A stretch of 64,000 bases of DNA, taken from an uncultured Clostridia bacterium. GTDB taxonomy: Bacteria > Bacillota > Clostridia > Christensenellales > Borkfalkiaceae. Positions 13,989-22,402 of the stretch are shown piece after piece. The stretch is taken from assembly GCA_944327465.1 (NCBI GenBank), contig CALVHH010000006.1, positions 1-64,000 of the forward strand, in the 5' to 3' direction. The translations under genes and the position numbers were made by a program. Within the stretch, counting starts at the first letter, position 1. Every line of letters starts with the position of its first letter. Under the pieces are notes generated by a model. That model made no database searches. It saw nothing but the letters and a program-made list of their open reading frames with translations, and was not told the DNA's origin.

Positions 13989-15956
13989 TTATACTATCTT
14001 GATTTCTCTGCCGATTTCGGTGACGCCGACCTTTGTGAAGTCGGGCATGAGCGTTACGCTGCCGGAATAGTCCTTATCTGCCTTGACGTAGAAGGTCTGA
14101 CCCGCGACTTCGCACTCGATGAACTTTTCGTCGCCGTAGTTTATCATCCACCTGACCGAAGCGGTGATGCCGCCTTCGCCGATGGTGAAGTCGTAGGGCG
14201 AGAGCTCGTAACGGAAGGAGGTGTTGAATACCTTTCTGCCCGTGAATGCCGAGAACATCTTTACAGCCACGTCGGCGGGAGCTTCGAACTTTTGACCGAG
14301 TATGACTATGGAGTACTTGGGCACCATCCTGCTCTTTACCTTGCCGTCGACTTCCACCGTGCCCTTGACCTTATCCATTGCGAACGTGCCTTCGAGCGAG
14401 TTGATGAGGGGCATGGGTTTGACCACAACATTGCCGTCCTTGCAGATGGAGAGCTTTTTGATGTCGATGTGAAGGTTTACCTTTTTGCCTTCGACGGGGG
14501 CATCGAGCAGCGCGAAGAGCGTGCTGTTGCCGACGACGAGCCTTGCAAGAGTCTGCTTGTTGACGACTTCCTGGCTGACGACTTCGGCAGAAATGTTTCC
14601 GCCGAGAGAGATCGCGTCTACGGGAATGTGCAGTTCGTAGTTGCCGTCGGGGCAGGGCATTGCAGGGGGAAGCTTTATCTGTGTGCCCGCAAAGGACAGA
14701 ACGCCCTTCTGGACAGTGCAGTCCTGATATGTATATTCGGGAACGCGGGGGATGATGCTCTTTTCGGTCTTGATATCGAACAGATGGACGTTTGCCATGT
14801 TCAGGGCAGCATCCACTACGTCGCCCGAAGAGAAGTTCTTGAAGCCTGCAGCCTTTAAGACTATGCGGGTGGAATCGTCGCCGAAGCCGTCGCCGTCCAT
14901 GTTGATGTCGCCGTATACGAGCGTTTCGGTGCCCAGCTCTTCAGTGTGGGATATCTTGACCTTTATTGTGGTGTTGCTCTCCTTTACCACGTCGGGGTCG
15001 ATGGATACGTCCTCCGAACGCAGACCTATGCACACCTTGGTGTTGCCGTCGAGATACTGGGGCATTGCCTTGATGACTATTTCGTAGGGGATAGTGATGA
15101 CCGACTGCGAGCCGTTGAGCCTTATTTCGACCTTGTCGCCGATCTTCTTTAACGTGCCTTCGAAGAAGTTCATCTGAGGGGTGCCTATGAAGCCTGCAAC
15201 GAACTTGTTGGCGGGCATCTGATAGAGGTTCTTGGGGGTGTCTATCTGCTGAATGACGCCCAGCTTCATTACGACTATCCTGGTACCCATGGTCATTGCT
15301 TCGACCTGGTCGTGGGTGACGTAGATAAATGTAGTTTGGAGTCTTTCATGCAGCTTGACTATCTCGCTTCTCATCTGCGTCCTCAGCTTTGCATCGAGGT
15401 TGGACAGAGGTTCATCGAGAAGCATGACCTTGGGTTCGCGCACGATTGCGCGGCCGAGGGCGACACGCTGGCGCTGACCGCCGGACATCTCCTTGGGTTT
15501 CTTTTGCAGATAGTCGGTTATGCCCAGAATTTCGGCTGCCGCCTTTACTCGCTCGTCGATTTCCGCCTTGGGCATCTTGCCCATCTTGGGACGGCCCTTT
15601 TTATCGAGTATGACGTTGCCGTTTTCATCCTTCTGGGGGACCTGGCGCATCTGCAGACCGAAGGCTATGTTTTCATAGATGGTCATGTGGGGATAGAGCG
15701 CGTAGTTCTGGAAAACCATGGCTATATCCCTGTCCTTGGGTTCCATGTCGTTGACGACCACGTCGCCTATTCTGAGCTCGCCGGCGGATATCTCTTCGAG
15801 ACCCGCCACCATGCGCAGCATGGTAGATTTACCGCAGCCCGAGGGACCGACGAAGACGATGAATTCCTTGTCGTCTATCTGCATGTTGAAGTCGTTTACC
15901 GCCTTCGTGCCGTTGGGATAAACTTTATATATATGCTTTAAACTTAAATTTGCCAT
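13989..15956 (-). CDS. malK: Sugar ABC transporter ATP-binding protein (MalK/MsmX type) with long C-terminal extension
   Basis: 655 residues, far above the usual 360-380. The ABC core is complete: Walker A GPSGCGKST (37-45), Q-loop VFQNYALYPH, signature EMSGGQRQRVALGRA (156-170), Walker B VMLLDEPLSNLD, switch THDQVEAM. A Lys/Asp-rich insertion (about 107-130, including KDENGNVILDKKGRPKMG) sits before the signature helix. TOBE/OB-like domains run to about residue 400. The last 255 residues add beta-rich sequence with no family I can name. It energises the two permeases upstream in the operon and is the last gene, 20 bp after malG. Confidence 0.93.
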   Translation of the reverse strand: MANLSLKHIYKVYPNGTKAVNDFNMQIDDKEFIVFVGPSGCGKSTMLRMVAGLEEISAGELRIGDVVVNDMEPKDRDIAMVFQNYALYPHMTIYENIAFGLQMRQVPQKDENGNVILDKKGRPKMGKMPKAEIDERVKAAAEILGITDYLQKKPKEMSGGQRQRVALGRAIVREPKVMLLDEPLSNLDAKLRTQMRSEIVKLHERLQTTFIYVTHDQVEAMTMGTRIVVMKLGVIQQIDTPKNLYQMPANKFVAGFIGTPQMNFFEGTLKKIGDKVEIRLNGSQSVITIPYEIVIKAMPQYLDGNTKVCIGLRSEDVSIDPDVVKESNTTIKVKISHTEELGTETLVYGDINMDGDGFGDDSTRIVLKAAGFKNFSSGDVVDAALNMANVHLFDIKTEKSIIPRVPEYTYQDCTVQKGVLSFAGTQIKLPPAMPCPDGNYELHIPVDAISLGGNISAEVVSQEVVNKQTLARLVVGNSTLFALLDAPVEGKKVNLHIDIKKLSICKDGNVVVKPMPLINSLEGTFAMDKVKGTVEVDGKVKSRMVPKYSIVILGQKFEAPADVAVKMFSAFTGRKVFNTSFRYELSPYDFTIGEGGITASVRWMINYGDEKFIECEVAGQTFYVKADKDYSGSVTLMPDFTKVGVTEIGREIKIV

Positions 15957-15976
15957 TGCGATATGCTCTCCTTATC

Positions 15977-16822
15977 TCATTGTTTAACGGCGCCCGCCGA
16001 AAGTCCGCTGATGAGGAACTTGGACAGTGCGAAGTAGAAAATTACTATGGGAACCGCGATGAATACCGCGCCCGCGGCGAAGCGGGAGAATTCGTCGGTC
16101 GGCAGCGTCATAAGACCTACTGCTACCGTCCACAAATCCTTGTTCTTGAGCAGTAACTGGGGCAGAATGAAGTCGCTCCACGGCCATACGAAGGACGAAA
16201 GCAGCGTGTAGACTATCATGGGTGCCGCCAGGGGAAGGGTTATCTTTAAGAATATCTTGAAGTTGGAAGCTCCGTCTATCCTTGCAGCTTCGTCTATCGA
16301 CGAAGGTATGGTGTCGAAGAAGCCCTTCTGGGTGAGATAGCCCATCGGTGCGCCCGCAGAGTAGATGAGAATGAGACCCCACTGCTGATTGATGAGATTG
16401 AACTGAGTCATCATCAGGTATACGGCGGTCATGGTCATGAACGAGGGGAACATGCCGAGGACGAGAGTCGTCTTCATCATCGCCTTCCTGGACTTGAAGC
16501 GGAAACGCGACATGCAGTAGGCGGTGAGAATGGTGAGTGCCGTGCCTATGAAGGCGCTCATGATGGAGATAAACAGAGTGTTTGCAAACCACTTGGGGTA
16601 GTTATACATCTGCGTATCGGTGAACAGCCTGACAAAACTGTCGAAGCTGTACTCGGTGGGGAAGAAGCCCTTGAACGAGTATATGGAGCCCGTCTTTGAG
16701 AACGACGCCAGCACCAGCCACAGGATGGGAAACAGGAATACGAAGCATACCGCAAGTATGATGAGGTATGTGATTGCAATGTTGAACAGCTTTTGCGGCT
16801 TGAATAACTTCTTCTTTTTCAT
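15977..16822 (-). CDS. malG: Maltodextrin-type ABC permease (MalG-like)
   Basis: 281 residues with six transmembrane helices. The binding-protein-dependent permease EAA loop is visible as SSIDEAARIDGASNFKIFLK, where the cytoplasmic helix contacts MalK. The N-terminal arm is basic (MKKKKLFKPQKL). CUT1 family, second permease. Its start overlaps the preceding malF by 4 bp. A third periplasm-facing helix and the GYLTQKGFFDTIP sequence before the EAA loop are typical of MalG/MsmG. Confidence 0.94.
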   Translation of the reverse strand: MKKKKLFKPQKLFNIAITYLIILAVCFVFLFPILWLVLASFSKTGSIYSFKGFFPTEYSFDSFVRLFTDTQMYNYPKWFANTLFISIMSAFIGTALTILTAYCMSRFRFKSRKAMMKTTLVLGMFPSFMTMTAVYLMMTQFNLINQQWGLILIYSAGAPMGYLTQKGFFDTIPSSIDEAARIDGASNFKIFLKITLPLAAPMIVYTLLSSFVWPWSDFILPQLLLKNKDLWTVAVGLMTLPTDEFSRFAAGAVFIAVPIVIFYFALSKFLISGLSAGAVKQ

Positions 16823-18240
16823 TGATATGTCTCCTCCGATTTATACGAGGGCGAAAGCACATATACCGAAAGGGAGATAACCGAAGTTATTATGAAGATT
16901 ATAATGCTTATCGCCGCGCCGATAGAATAGTAGTTATTGTTTATCGACATGTTGTACAGCCAGTTGATGAGAAGGTCGGAATCCGATGCGAGGAAATAAC
17001 CATCCATATACATGGCGCCGCGCAGGAAGTAGAATATACCAAAGTTGTTGAAGTTGGATATGAACTGCGAAATGAGCACGGGCATGGTGGCAAACAGAAC
17101 GTAGGGAAGAGTTATCTTTACAAACTGTTTGAAGGGGCTTGCGCCGTCCACCCTTGCCGCCTCGTAAAGGTCGGTGTTCATGTTGGAAAGTATGCCGGTG
17201 GCAAGCAGCATGCTGCTGGGTATATTGAGCCATGCGTTGGCAAACAGACCGATCAGCTTTGCCGTCCAGCCCGCATCGATATCCAAAAAGCCTATCGCCG
17301 TGCCGCCCGCTTCGGTTATCATCTGGTTGATGGGACCGCCGTACGAGAACATGTACTTGAACGCCAGCAGGGTGATGAAGCCGGGCACCGCATACGCGAG
17401 GATGGGGAACATACGCCACAGCGTCTTGCCCTTGACTATCTTTTTGTTGAGAAGAAGCGCAAGAGCGAGACCCGCGAAGTAGTTTATAGCCGTGGAGAGC
17501 ACCGCCCACAGGATATTCCAGCCGAATATCTTGAAGAACGTGGGAGCGAACTGGCCGAGGGTGAGTATCCTGGCGAAGTTGTCAAGCCCTACCCAGTCTA
17601 TAAGCTTGGGAGGAACTATATCGCCGCCGTAGTTGGTGAAGGCGATGATTATCATGAATACGATGGGAAGGATGCTGAACACGCACACGCCCACGATGGG
17701 AAGGGCGAGAGCCGTCTTGTAGAACTTTTGGTTCAGAAGCGCACCCACTTCCTTTTTGAAGGGCTTGGGCTCCTTTAAGGTGTCTACCGAGCACTGTATG
17801 GAGTAGCAGTCCTTTATGTTGGCTATGTAGATGACGATGTAGAATATGATGGCTACTATGGACAGCAGACCCATAAGCATCATGATTACCGAGTTGTCGC
17901 CTTCTATGCCCACCCATGCGTTGGATTCGGTGGTGCCCAGCGTGAAGAAACCTATGAAGTCTGAAGCGCCTTTAAGCACGAAGTACGCAAGGAACGCCAC
18001 CTGGCAGAGCAGATAGATTATGCCCTTTGCCCACTGTTTGTACATTAACTGGCCGAGGCCCATTATGCACATGGAAGCGCACACTTTGCCGTTGCCCTGA
18101 GTTACTATCTCCTTGGCGCCGGCGAGCTTTTTATTTAACGTGGAAGGCAGATTTTTGAAGAACGAAGCAATTTTGTTGCCCAGACTTACAAAGGGATTTG
18201 CCTTCTTTTCCTTTACATTTACCGATACATTGTTACTCAT
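16819..18240 (-). CDS. malF: Maltodextrin-type ABC permease (MalF-like) with N-terminal membrane extension
   Basis: 473 residues. Beyond the six-helix CUT1 core, the N-terminus adds about 190 residues. They contain a basic segment, a QWAKGIIYLLCQVAFLAYF helix and an additional helix pair, as in long MalF/MalC proteins of Bacillota. The EAA loop reads TDLYEAARVDGASPFKQFVK. It pairs with MalG to form the membrane channel for malto-oligosaccharides. The stop overlaps malG by 4 bp, and it follows the binding-protein gene by 17 bp in the same operon. Confidence 0.93.
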   Translation of the reverse strand: MSNNVSVNVKEKKANPFVSLGNKIASFFKNLPSTLNKKLAGAKEIVTQGNGKVCASMCIMGLGQLMYKQWAKGIIYLLCQVAFLAYFVLKGASDFIGFFTLGTTESNAWVGIEGDNSVIMMLMGLLSIVAIIFYIVIYIANIKDCYSIQCSVDTLKEPKPFKKEVGALLNQKFYKTALALPIVGVCVFSILPIVFMIIIAFTNYGGDIVPPKLIDWVGLDNFARILTLGQFAPTFFKIFGWNILWAVLSTAINYFAGLALALLLNKKIVKGKTLWRMFPILAYAVPGFITLLAFKYMFSYGGPINQMITEAGGTAIGFLDIDAGWTAKLIGLFANAWLNIPSSMLLATGILSNMNTDLYEAARVDGASPFKQFVKITLPYVLFATMPVLISQFISNFNNFGIFYFLRGAMYMDGYFLASDSDLLINWLYNMSINNNYYSIGAAISIIIFIITSVISLSVYVLSPSYKSEETYQ

Positions 18241-18257
18241 TATTTATCCCCCTTGTG

Positions 18258-19697
18258 TCACGCGAGCGTGAATATCGCATCGTAGATTTGCTTGTCGACG
18301 TCGACGAGCGCTTGCTTGAGCTTTTCAAGAGTGTCGTACTTGATCTCGCCGGGCCTTCTGTATGCGTCGCGGGCAAGGTCCTGGAAGAGCGTCTGCAAGG
18401 GCGTCCATATCTGCGCATTTTCCTTGATGGAAGGCATGACTACGATGTTGCCTTCGGCGAGGTTGTTGCTGATTATTGCCGAAGAGCCCTGTACTTCTTC
18501 GGCGACGTCCTGCCTTGCAGGAGAGATGCCGAGCATTTCGTTGCGCAGGCTTATCATCTCGTAGCTGGTGGCGAAGTTGACGAACGCGAGCGCGGCGTTG
18601 GGGTAGTTGGTGTAAGAGCTTATAGCATAGCCGTTTACGCCGCCCATCATTTTGCAGGGAATGAAGCCCTGGCTTTCATCGGTGAGGTCGCCGCTTGCGG
18701 GCAGCATGGGAATGTCTGCCGCAACGAGATTTTCCGCGATGAACTCATCGTCGTAGCCTGCCGCCTTCATTTCGTCGACGAACATGGTGTAGACGTCGGG
18801 GGTGGTTATGGTGGCAAAGAATTCGCCCGATGCTATGGCGCTGTATGCGCCCGTCGTTACCGAGTCGTCTATGCACCTTTCATCCATGGCGCCTGCGAGC
18901 TGCTTGATTATGTAAGCGCCCTTTTCGGCTTCGCCGGCGCTGTGACCTATGTCGGAAGGGTCGGTGTTGTCTTTGCCGAAGGTGTAGCCGCCGTAGCTGT
19001 AAAGGTAGCCCAGCGAGAAGTAGGGCTCGAGGAAGGAGCGCATGTAGCCGAACTGTTTGCCGCCGCTCTCCTCCCTGCGCTCAAGCGAGAACCTGTACAT
19101 ATCCGTCCAGTACTGCAGAATGTCGCAGATACCGTCGCCGTCGTCATCCCACTCCTGCTGCCAGTTTTCGGGGAGCAAGTCCTTGCGGTAGTAAAGCAGG
19201 GGACCCTGTACGTTGACGGGGACTGCAAATACTCCCTGCGAACCGCTGCCGTCATCGGCAAGGAATGCCTTCCACGCCGTTTCGGAAACTTCGTCGAAGC
19301 ACTCGATATCGTTTACGGGCAGGGGAAGGATGTGTCTGCCGTCGACGTAGCGCATGAGCTTGTCGTTCTCCTGATAGAGCACGTCGGGACCGTAGCCGTA
19401 GGGGCCGTCCTGCTCGAGGTCGGTCGATTCGCTGAGGTTTGCGTCCACGGCGCTGATGCCGTACTGCGCGTACTCTTCGTTGAAGGCGGCGAGCAGCTCA
19501 TCGAAGTAACCCTGGCGCTTTGCCGTGTCGTTTTCAAGCACTTTGAGCACTGCACCCTGTTCAAGTTCTCCGGTAAACTTTTCCGAGCCCGCGCCCGCGT
19601 CCGCGCCCGACATAAAGGCGCCGACGAGTCCCAGCGTGATGATTATCGCCAGGATGACCGCCGCATGAGCAACGATGGCACTGATGTTTTTACCCAT
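18258..19697 (-). CDS. malE: Maltodextrin-type ABC substrate-binding protein, signal-anchored
   Basis: 479 residues resembling CUT1 family-1 solute-binding proteins: FDELLAAFNEEY near the start, YGYGPDVLYQENDKL, AVPVNVQGPLLYYRKDLLPE for the hinge/ligand region, and GVNGYAISSYTN. The N-terminus (residues 8-30, rich in Val/Ala/Ile) is one hydrophobic helix with no Cys after it. It is therefore predicted to be held by an uncleaved or signal-peptidase-I helix, not as a lipoprotein, which is unusual for this family in Gram-positives. Its ATG shares one base with the GH13 stop (TAATG), so the genes are coupled. Confidence 0.88.
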   Translation of the reverse strand: MGKNISAIVAHAAVILAIIITLGLVGAFMSGADAGAGSEKFTGELEQGAVLKVLENDTAKRQGYFDELLAAFNEEYAQYGISAVDANLSESTDLEQDGPYGYGPDVLYQENDKLMRYVDGRHILPLPVNDIECFDEVSETAWKAFLADDGSGSQGVFAVPVNVQGPLLYYRKDLLPENWQQEWDDDGDGICDILQYWTDMYRFSLERREESGGKQFGYMRSFLEPYFSLGYLYSYGGYTFGKDNTDPSDIGHSAGEAEKGAYIIKQLAGAMDERCIDDSVTTGAYSAIASGEFFATITTPDVYTMFVDEMKAAGYDDEFIAENLVAADIPMLPASGDLTDESQGFIPCKMMGGVNGYAISSYTNYPNAALAFVNFATSYEMISLRNEMLGISPARQDVAEEVQGSSAIISNNLAEGNIVVMPSIKENAQIWTPLQTLFQDLARDAYRRPGEIKYDTLEKLKQALVDVDKQIYDAIFTLA

Positions 19698-21397
19698 TAA
19701 TTTTCCTCCTTGATTTCTATTAAAAAGCCCATCCCATCAAATTTACCGCCGGCAAAGTTGTGCGAAAGCACCTCCTTGCCGAAGCGAACGGGCGTTTTTC
19801 CCTCTTTTGAATTGTTTATTGTAAGGCGCAGCGTGTTTTTGCCGCGGCGTTCGACCACGAGCATGCCGTCGCTGCTTGAAAAGGCTATGGAGCCTTCGCG
19901 TATTTCGGGCGACTGTTCGCGTATGCGAGCCAGCCTGCGTATTACCGACGAAAGATATGTGGGCGTCTGCTCCACGCTCCAGTCCATGGTGCGGCGGCAG
20001 TCGGGATCGTAGCCGCCCTCCATGGGCACTTCGGTGCCGTAGTAGACGCAGGGTGCGCCGGTGTGCATGAATATGAGCGCAAGCGCGCAGATGAGCTTAT
20101 CGGCGTCTTTGCTGGCGAGCGTGTAGAACCTGTGCGTATCGTGATTGTCGACGAGATTGAGCATCATGGCGTTCGCCTGCTTTGTGTTGCGCAGATAGAG
20201 CGCCGTCAGCCTGTGCGCCATACCCGAAGAATCGAGCGTGCCGTTGAGGAAATAGTCGGTGCACGCCTTGGTGACGGCATAATTCATTACGCCGTCGAAC
20301 TGGTCGCCGCGCAGGAAGGGATAGGAATCGTGCCAGTTTTCGCCGAAGATGACGGCTTCGGGCTTGTACGACTTTATCGCCTCGCGGAAGTGGCGCCAGA
20401 AATCGTGCGAGACCTCGTCGGAGACGTCCAGCCTCCAGCCGTCTATATCGCACTCCTTTATCCAGTACAGCCCGATATCTATCAAAAACTGCCTGACCTG
20501 CTTATTGGAGGTGTTGAGCTTGGGCATGTATTCGCACACGCCGAAGTACTCGTAGTTGCCTTTTTCGATCCTGTCGCCGCGGATTATGAACCAGTCGAAG
20601 TAGGGCGAAAGCTTGCCGCGCTTTTTGACGTCTTTGAACTGTTCGAGCTCTTCGCTGCAATGATTGAACACGGCGTCGAGCACCACCTTCATGCCGCGGC
20701 AGTGGGCTTCGGTTACAAGCCGTTTGAGCGACGCCTTGTCGCCGAACTGGGGGTCGATCTCGTAATAGTCCGAAATGTCGTACTTGTGATTGGAAGCCGA
20801 CTTGAATACGGGGGTGAGATAGAGGGCGCTGATGCCAAGCCCCTTTAAATAATCGAGTTTTTGGGTTATGCCGTCTATGTCGCCGCCGGCAAAACTCTTT
20901 GAAGAGGGCACGGCGCCCCACTTCAGGTTGATGTAGCTGTCGTCCTTTGCAAAGTTGCCGCGGTTGAACCTGTCGACGAATACCTGATAAAAGACGGCGT
21001 TTTTGAACCACGGCACAGCCGCGGGGACATCTGCCTTGTTTACATAGGGCAGCTGAAAACAGTTGTAGTAGGCGAGAGAATAGTCGTAGCTCTTTGCTAT
21101 GCCGTCTTCGTAGAAGAAGTATTCTTCGCCCTTATATATAAGCCTGAAGACGTATACGAACCTTACGTCTTCGGGACGGATGGTCACGGTGTAATAATCA
21201 TAGACGCCGTCGGTGTAAGTCTTCGACATAAGAGTACTCCGGCGGACAAGGTAAAAATCATATTTTTTTCCGTATATTACGGATATTTCGTCGAACTCGT
21301 CCTCGCTGCTGACGCGCAGCATGAGTTCTATCGTCTTTAAATCGGACGCGTAGCAGTACTGGCTGTCCTGAATGTGCAAAATCGCCCTGTAATTCAC
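19697..21397 (-). CDS. GH13 alpha-glucosidase/neopullulanase (cyclomaltodextrinase-like)
   Basis: 566 residues, no signal peptide, so intracellular. An N-terminal beta domain (about 1-125) resembles CBM34. The catalytic barrel has GWRLDVSDEV (nucleophile Asp324), IFGENWHD (acid/base Glu353) and LVDNHDTHR (Asp420), plus DAVFNHCSEE as conserved region I. These fit GH13 subfamily 20-type enzymes acting on cyclodextrins, pullulan or short malto-oligosaccharides. The start is GTG at 21397 preceded by AGGGGGA. It is first in the five-gene maltodextrin operon, divergent from lacI; it would process the sugars the transporter imports. Confidence 0.92.
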   Translation of the reverse strand: MNYRAILHIQDSQYCYASDLKTIELMLRVSSEDEFDEISVIYGKKYDFYLVRRSTLMSKTYTDGVYDYYTVTIRPEDVRFVYVFRLIYKGEEYFFYEDGIAKSYDYSLAYYNCFQLPYVNKADVPAAVPWFKNAVFYQVFVDRFNRGNFAKDDSYINLKWGAVPSSKSFAGGDIDGITQKLDYLKGLGISALYLTPVFKSASNHKYDISDYYEIDPQFGDKASLKRLVTEAHCRGMKVVLDAVFNHCSEELEQFKDVKKRGKLSPYFDWFIIRGDRIEKGNYEYFGVCEYMPKLNTSNKQVRQFLIDIGLYWIKECDIDGWRLDVSDEVSHDFWRHFREAIKSYKPEAVIFGENWHDSYPFLRGDQFDGVMNYAVTKACTDYFLNGTLDSSGMAHRLTALYLRNTKQANAMMLNLVDNHDTHRFYTLASKDADKLICALALIFMHTGAPCVYYGTEVPMEGGYDPDCRRTMDWSVEQTPTYLSSVIRRLARIREQSPEIREGSIAFSSSDGMLVVERRGKNTLRLTINNSKEGKTPVRFGKEVLSHNFAGGKFDGMGFLIEIKEEN

Positions 21398-21417
21398 AAA
21401 CTATCCCCCTTCAACAT

Positions 21418-21447
21418 TTGACAAAGTCACAAAAAATTTGATATATT
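21418..21447 (+). promoter_or_regulatory. Promoter of the LacI-family gene, apparently leaderless
   Basis: TTGACA (21418-21423), 18-bp spacer, TATATT (21442-21447). The ATG at 21455 is where transcription should begin, and no ribosome site fits between. The 57-bp divergent gap must also hold the operon promoter on the other strand. Confidence 0.7.
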
Positions 21448-21454
21448 ATTTGGT

Positions 21455-22297
21455 ATGAGAACTAAGACCAATGACAATGCTCAGCCCGTAAAAAAGAGAG
21501 CCACAAACCGCGACGTCGCCAAGATGGCGGGCGTTTCGGTTGCCACCGTTTCGTACGTGGTAAACGGCAGGGAAGACCAGCACATTTCCGAAGCTACGAA
21601 GAAGAGAGTTTTCCACGCGATAAACTTTTTAAACTACGTTCCCAACCCCCATGCCGTGGGGCTTAATACCACCCAGAGACCTTCGTTGGTAGTGCGCTCT
21701 TCCGCTCAGGCTTCGCCTCTCGCCGAAAACGAGATACTCTACTTTTTGCATGCCCTCGACGAGGTGCGCGGCGAACAGAATTATTCGCTGCAGTACTCGC
21801 TGAACAAGTCTGCGGAAAAGATACCTGCCAGCGCGTGCATATGCTACGATATGTCCGACGAGGAGTTCTACACGCTCAGCCGCGAAAACTTTATTCCCGT
21901 CATCGCCGTCGACTGCCTTATAAACGACCCGGTGTTCTACCAGATAACGCTGGACTACAAAAAGGTCAACTCTCATGCCGAAAGGTACTTCGGCGGGCAG
22001 GACTTTGTGTACTGCTGCATAGAGCCCAGAAACGACGGGCTTAAAAACGAGATAATTGCCGCATTCAGACAGGTGAAATTCGTTAGCACTTCGCAGGATA
22101 TACGCGACTGCTTTGAGCTTTTAAAAAACGTCGTCGTTACGCAGCCTACCCTTTACGACATATTTGCGGGAATGGGCATGAAGCTGTTCTTTTACCGCGA
22201 CCACCTGGACGAGCGCGCCAAGATAACTATCGAGTGCATGAACAAGGCAATTGACAGACTGAATATCGCCGACGAAGAGCACTACATAAAGGTCTGA
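21455..22297 (+). CDS. LacI-family transcriptional regulator, short form
   Basis: 280 residues, shorter than the usual 330-340. The LacI HTH is clear: TNRDVAKMAGVSVATVSYVV, then NGREDQHISEATKKRV and LNYVPNPHAVGL as hinge helix. The sensor domain aligns only loosely with the periplasmic-binding-like fold and appears shortened, with an unusual Cys pair (FVYCCIEPR). It probably regulates the divergent maltodextrin operon and perhaps nearby starch genes in response to a sugar. It is followed by a terminator with a short T-rich tail. Confidence 0.88.
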   Translation: MRTKTNDNAQPVKKRATNRDVAKMAGVSVATVSYVVNGREDQHISEATKKRVFHAINFLNYVPNPHAVGLNTTQRPSLVVRSSAQASPLAENEILYFLHALDEVRGEQNYSLQYSLNKSAEKIPASACICYDMSDEEFYTLSRENFIPVIAVDCLINDPVFYQITLDYKKVNSHAERYFGGQDFVYCCIEPRNDGLKNEIIAAFRQVKFVSTSQDIRDCFELLKNVVVTQPTLYDIFAGMGMKLFFYRDHLDERAKITIECMNKAIDRLNIADEEHYIKV

Positions 22298-22302
22298 TAT
22301 CT

Positions 22303-22345
22303 AAAAAAAAATTTTATCGCCGCCGCCGCTTTGGGCGGCGGCGAT
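22303..22345 (-). terminator. Intrinsic terminator of the starch-binding-like lipoprotein gene
   Basis: ATCGCCGCCGCC pairs with GGCGGCGGCGAT (22316-22345). On the minus strand a run of nine T residues (complement of 22303-22311) follows shortly after. Confidence 0.75.
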
Positions 22346-22357
22346 GTCTTTACGTTT

Positions 22358-22390
22358 TATCCCCCGCGGCGACGCCGCAGGGGGATATTT
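22358..22390 (+). terminator. Terminator of the LacI-family gene
   Basis: TATCCCC(C)GCGGC and GCCGC(A)GGGGATA pair over 22358-22387, followed by a T-rich tail (ATTTTGTTATT). Confidence 0.7.
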
Positions 22391-22402
22391 TGTTATTGAG
22401 TT

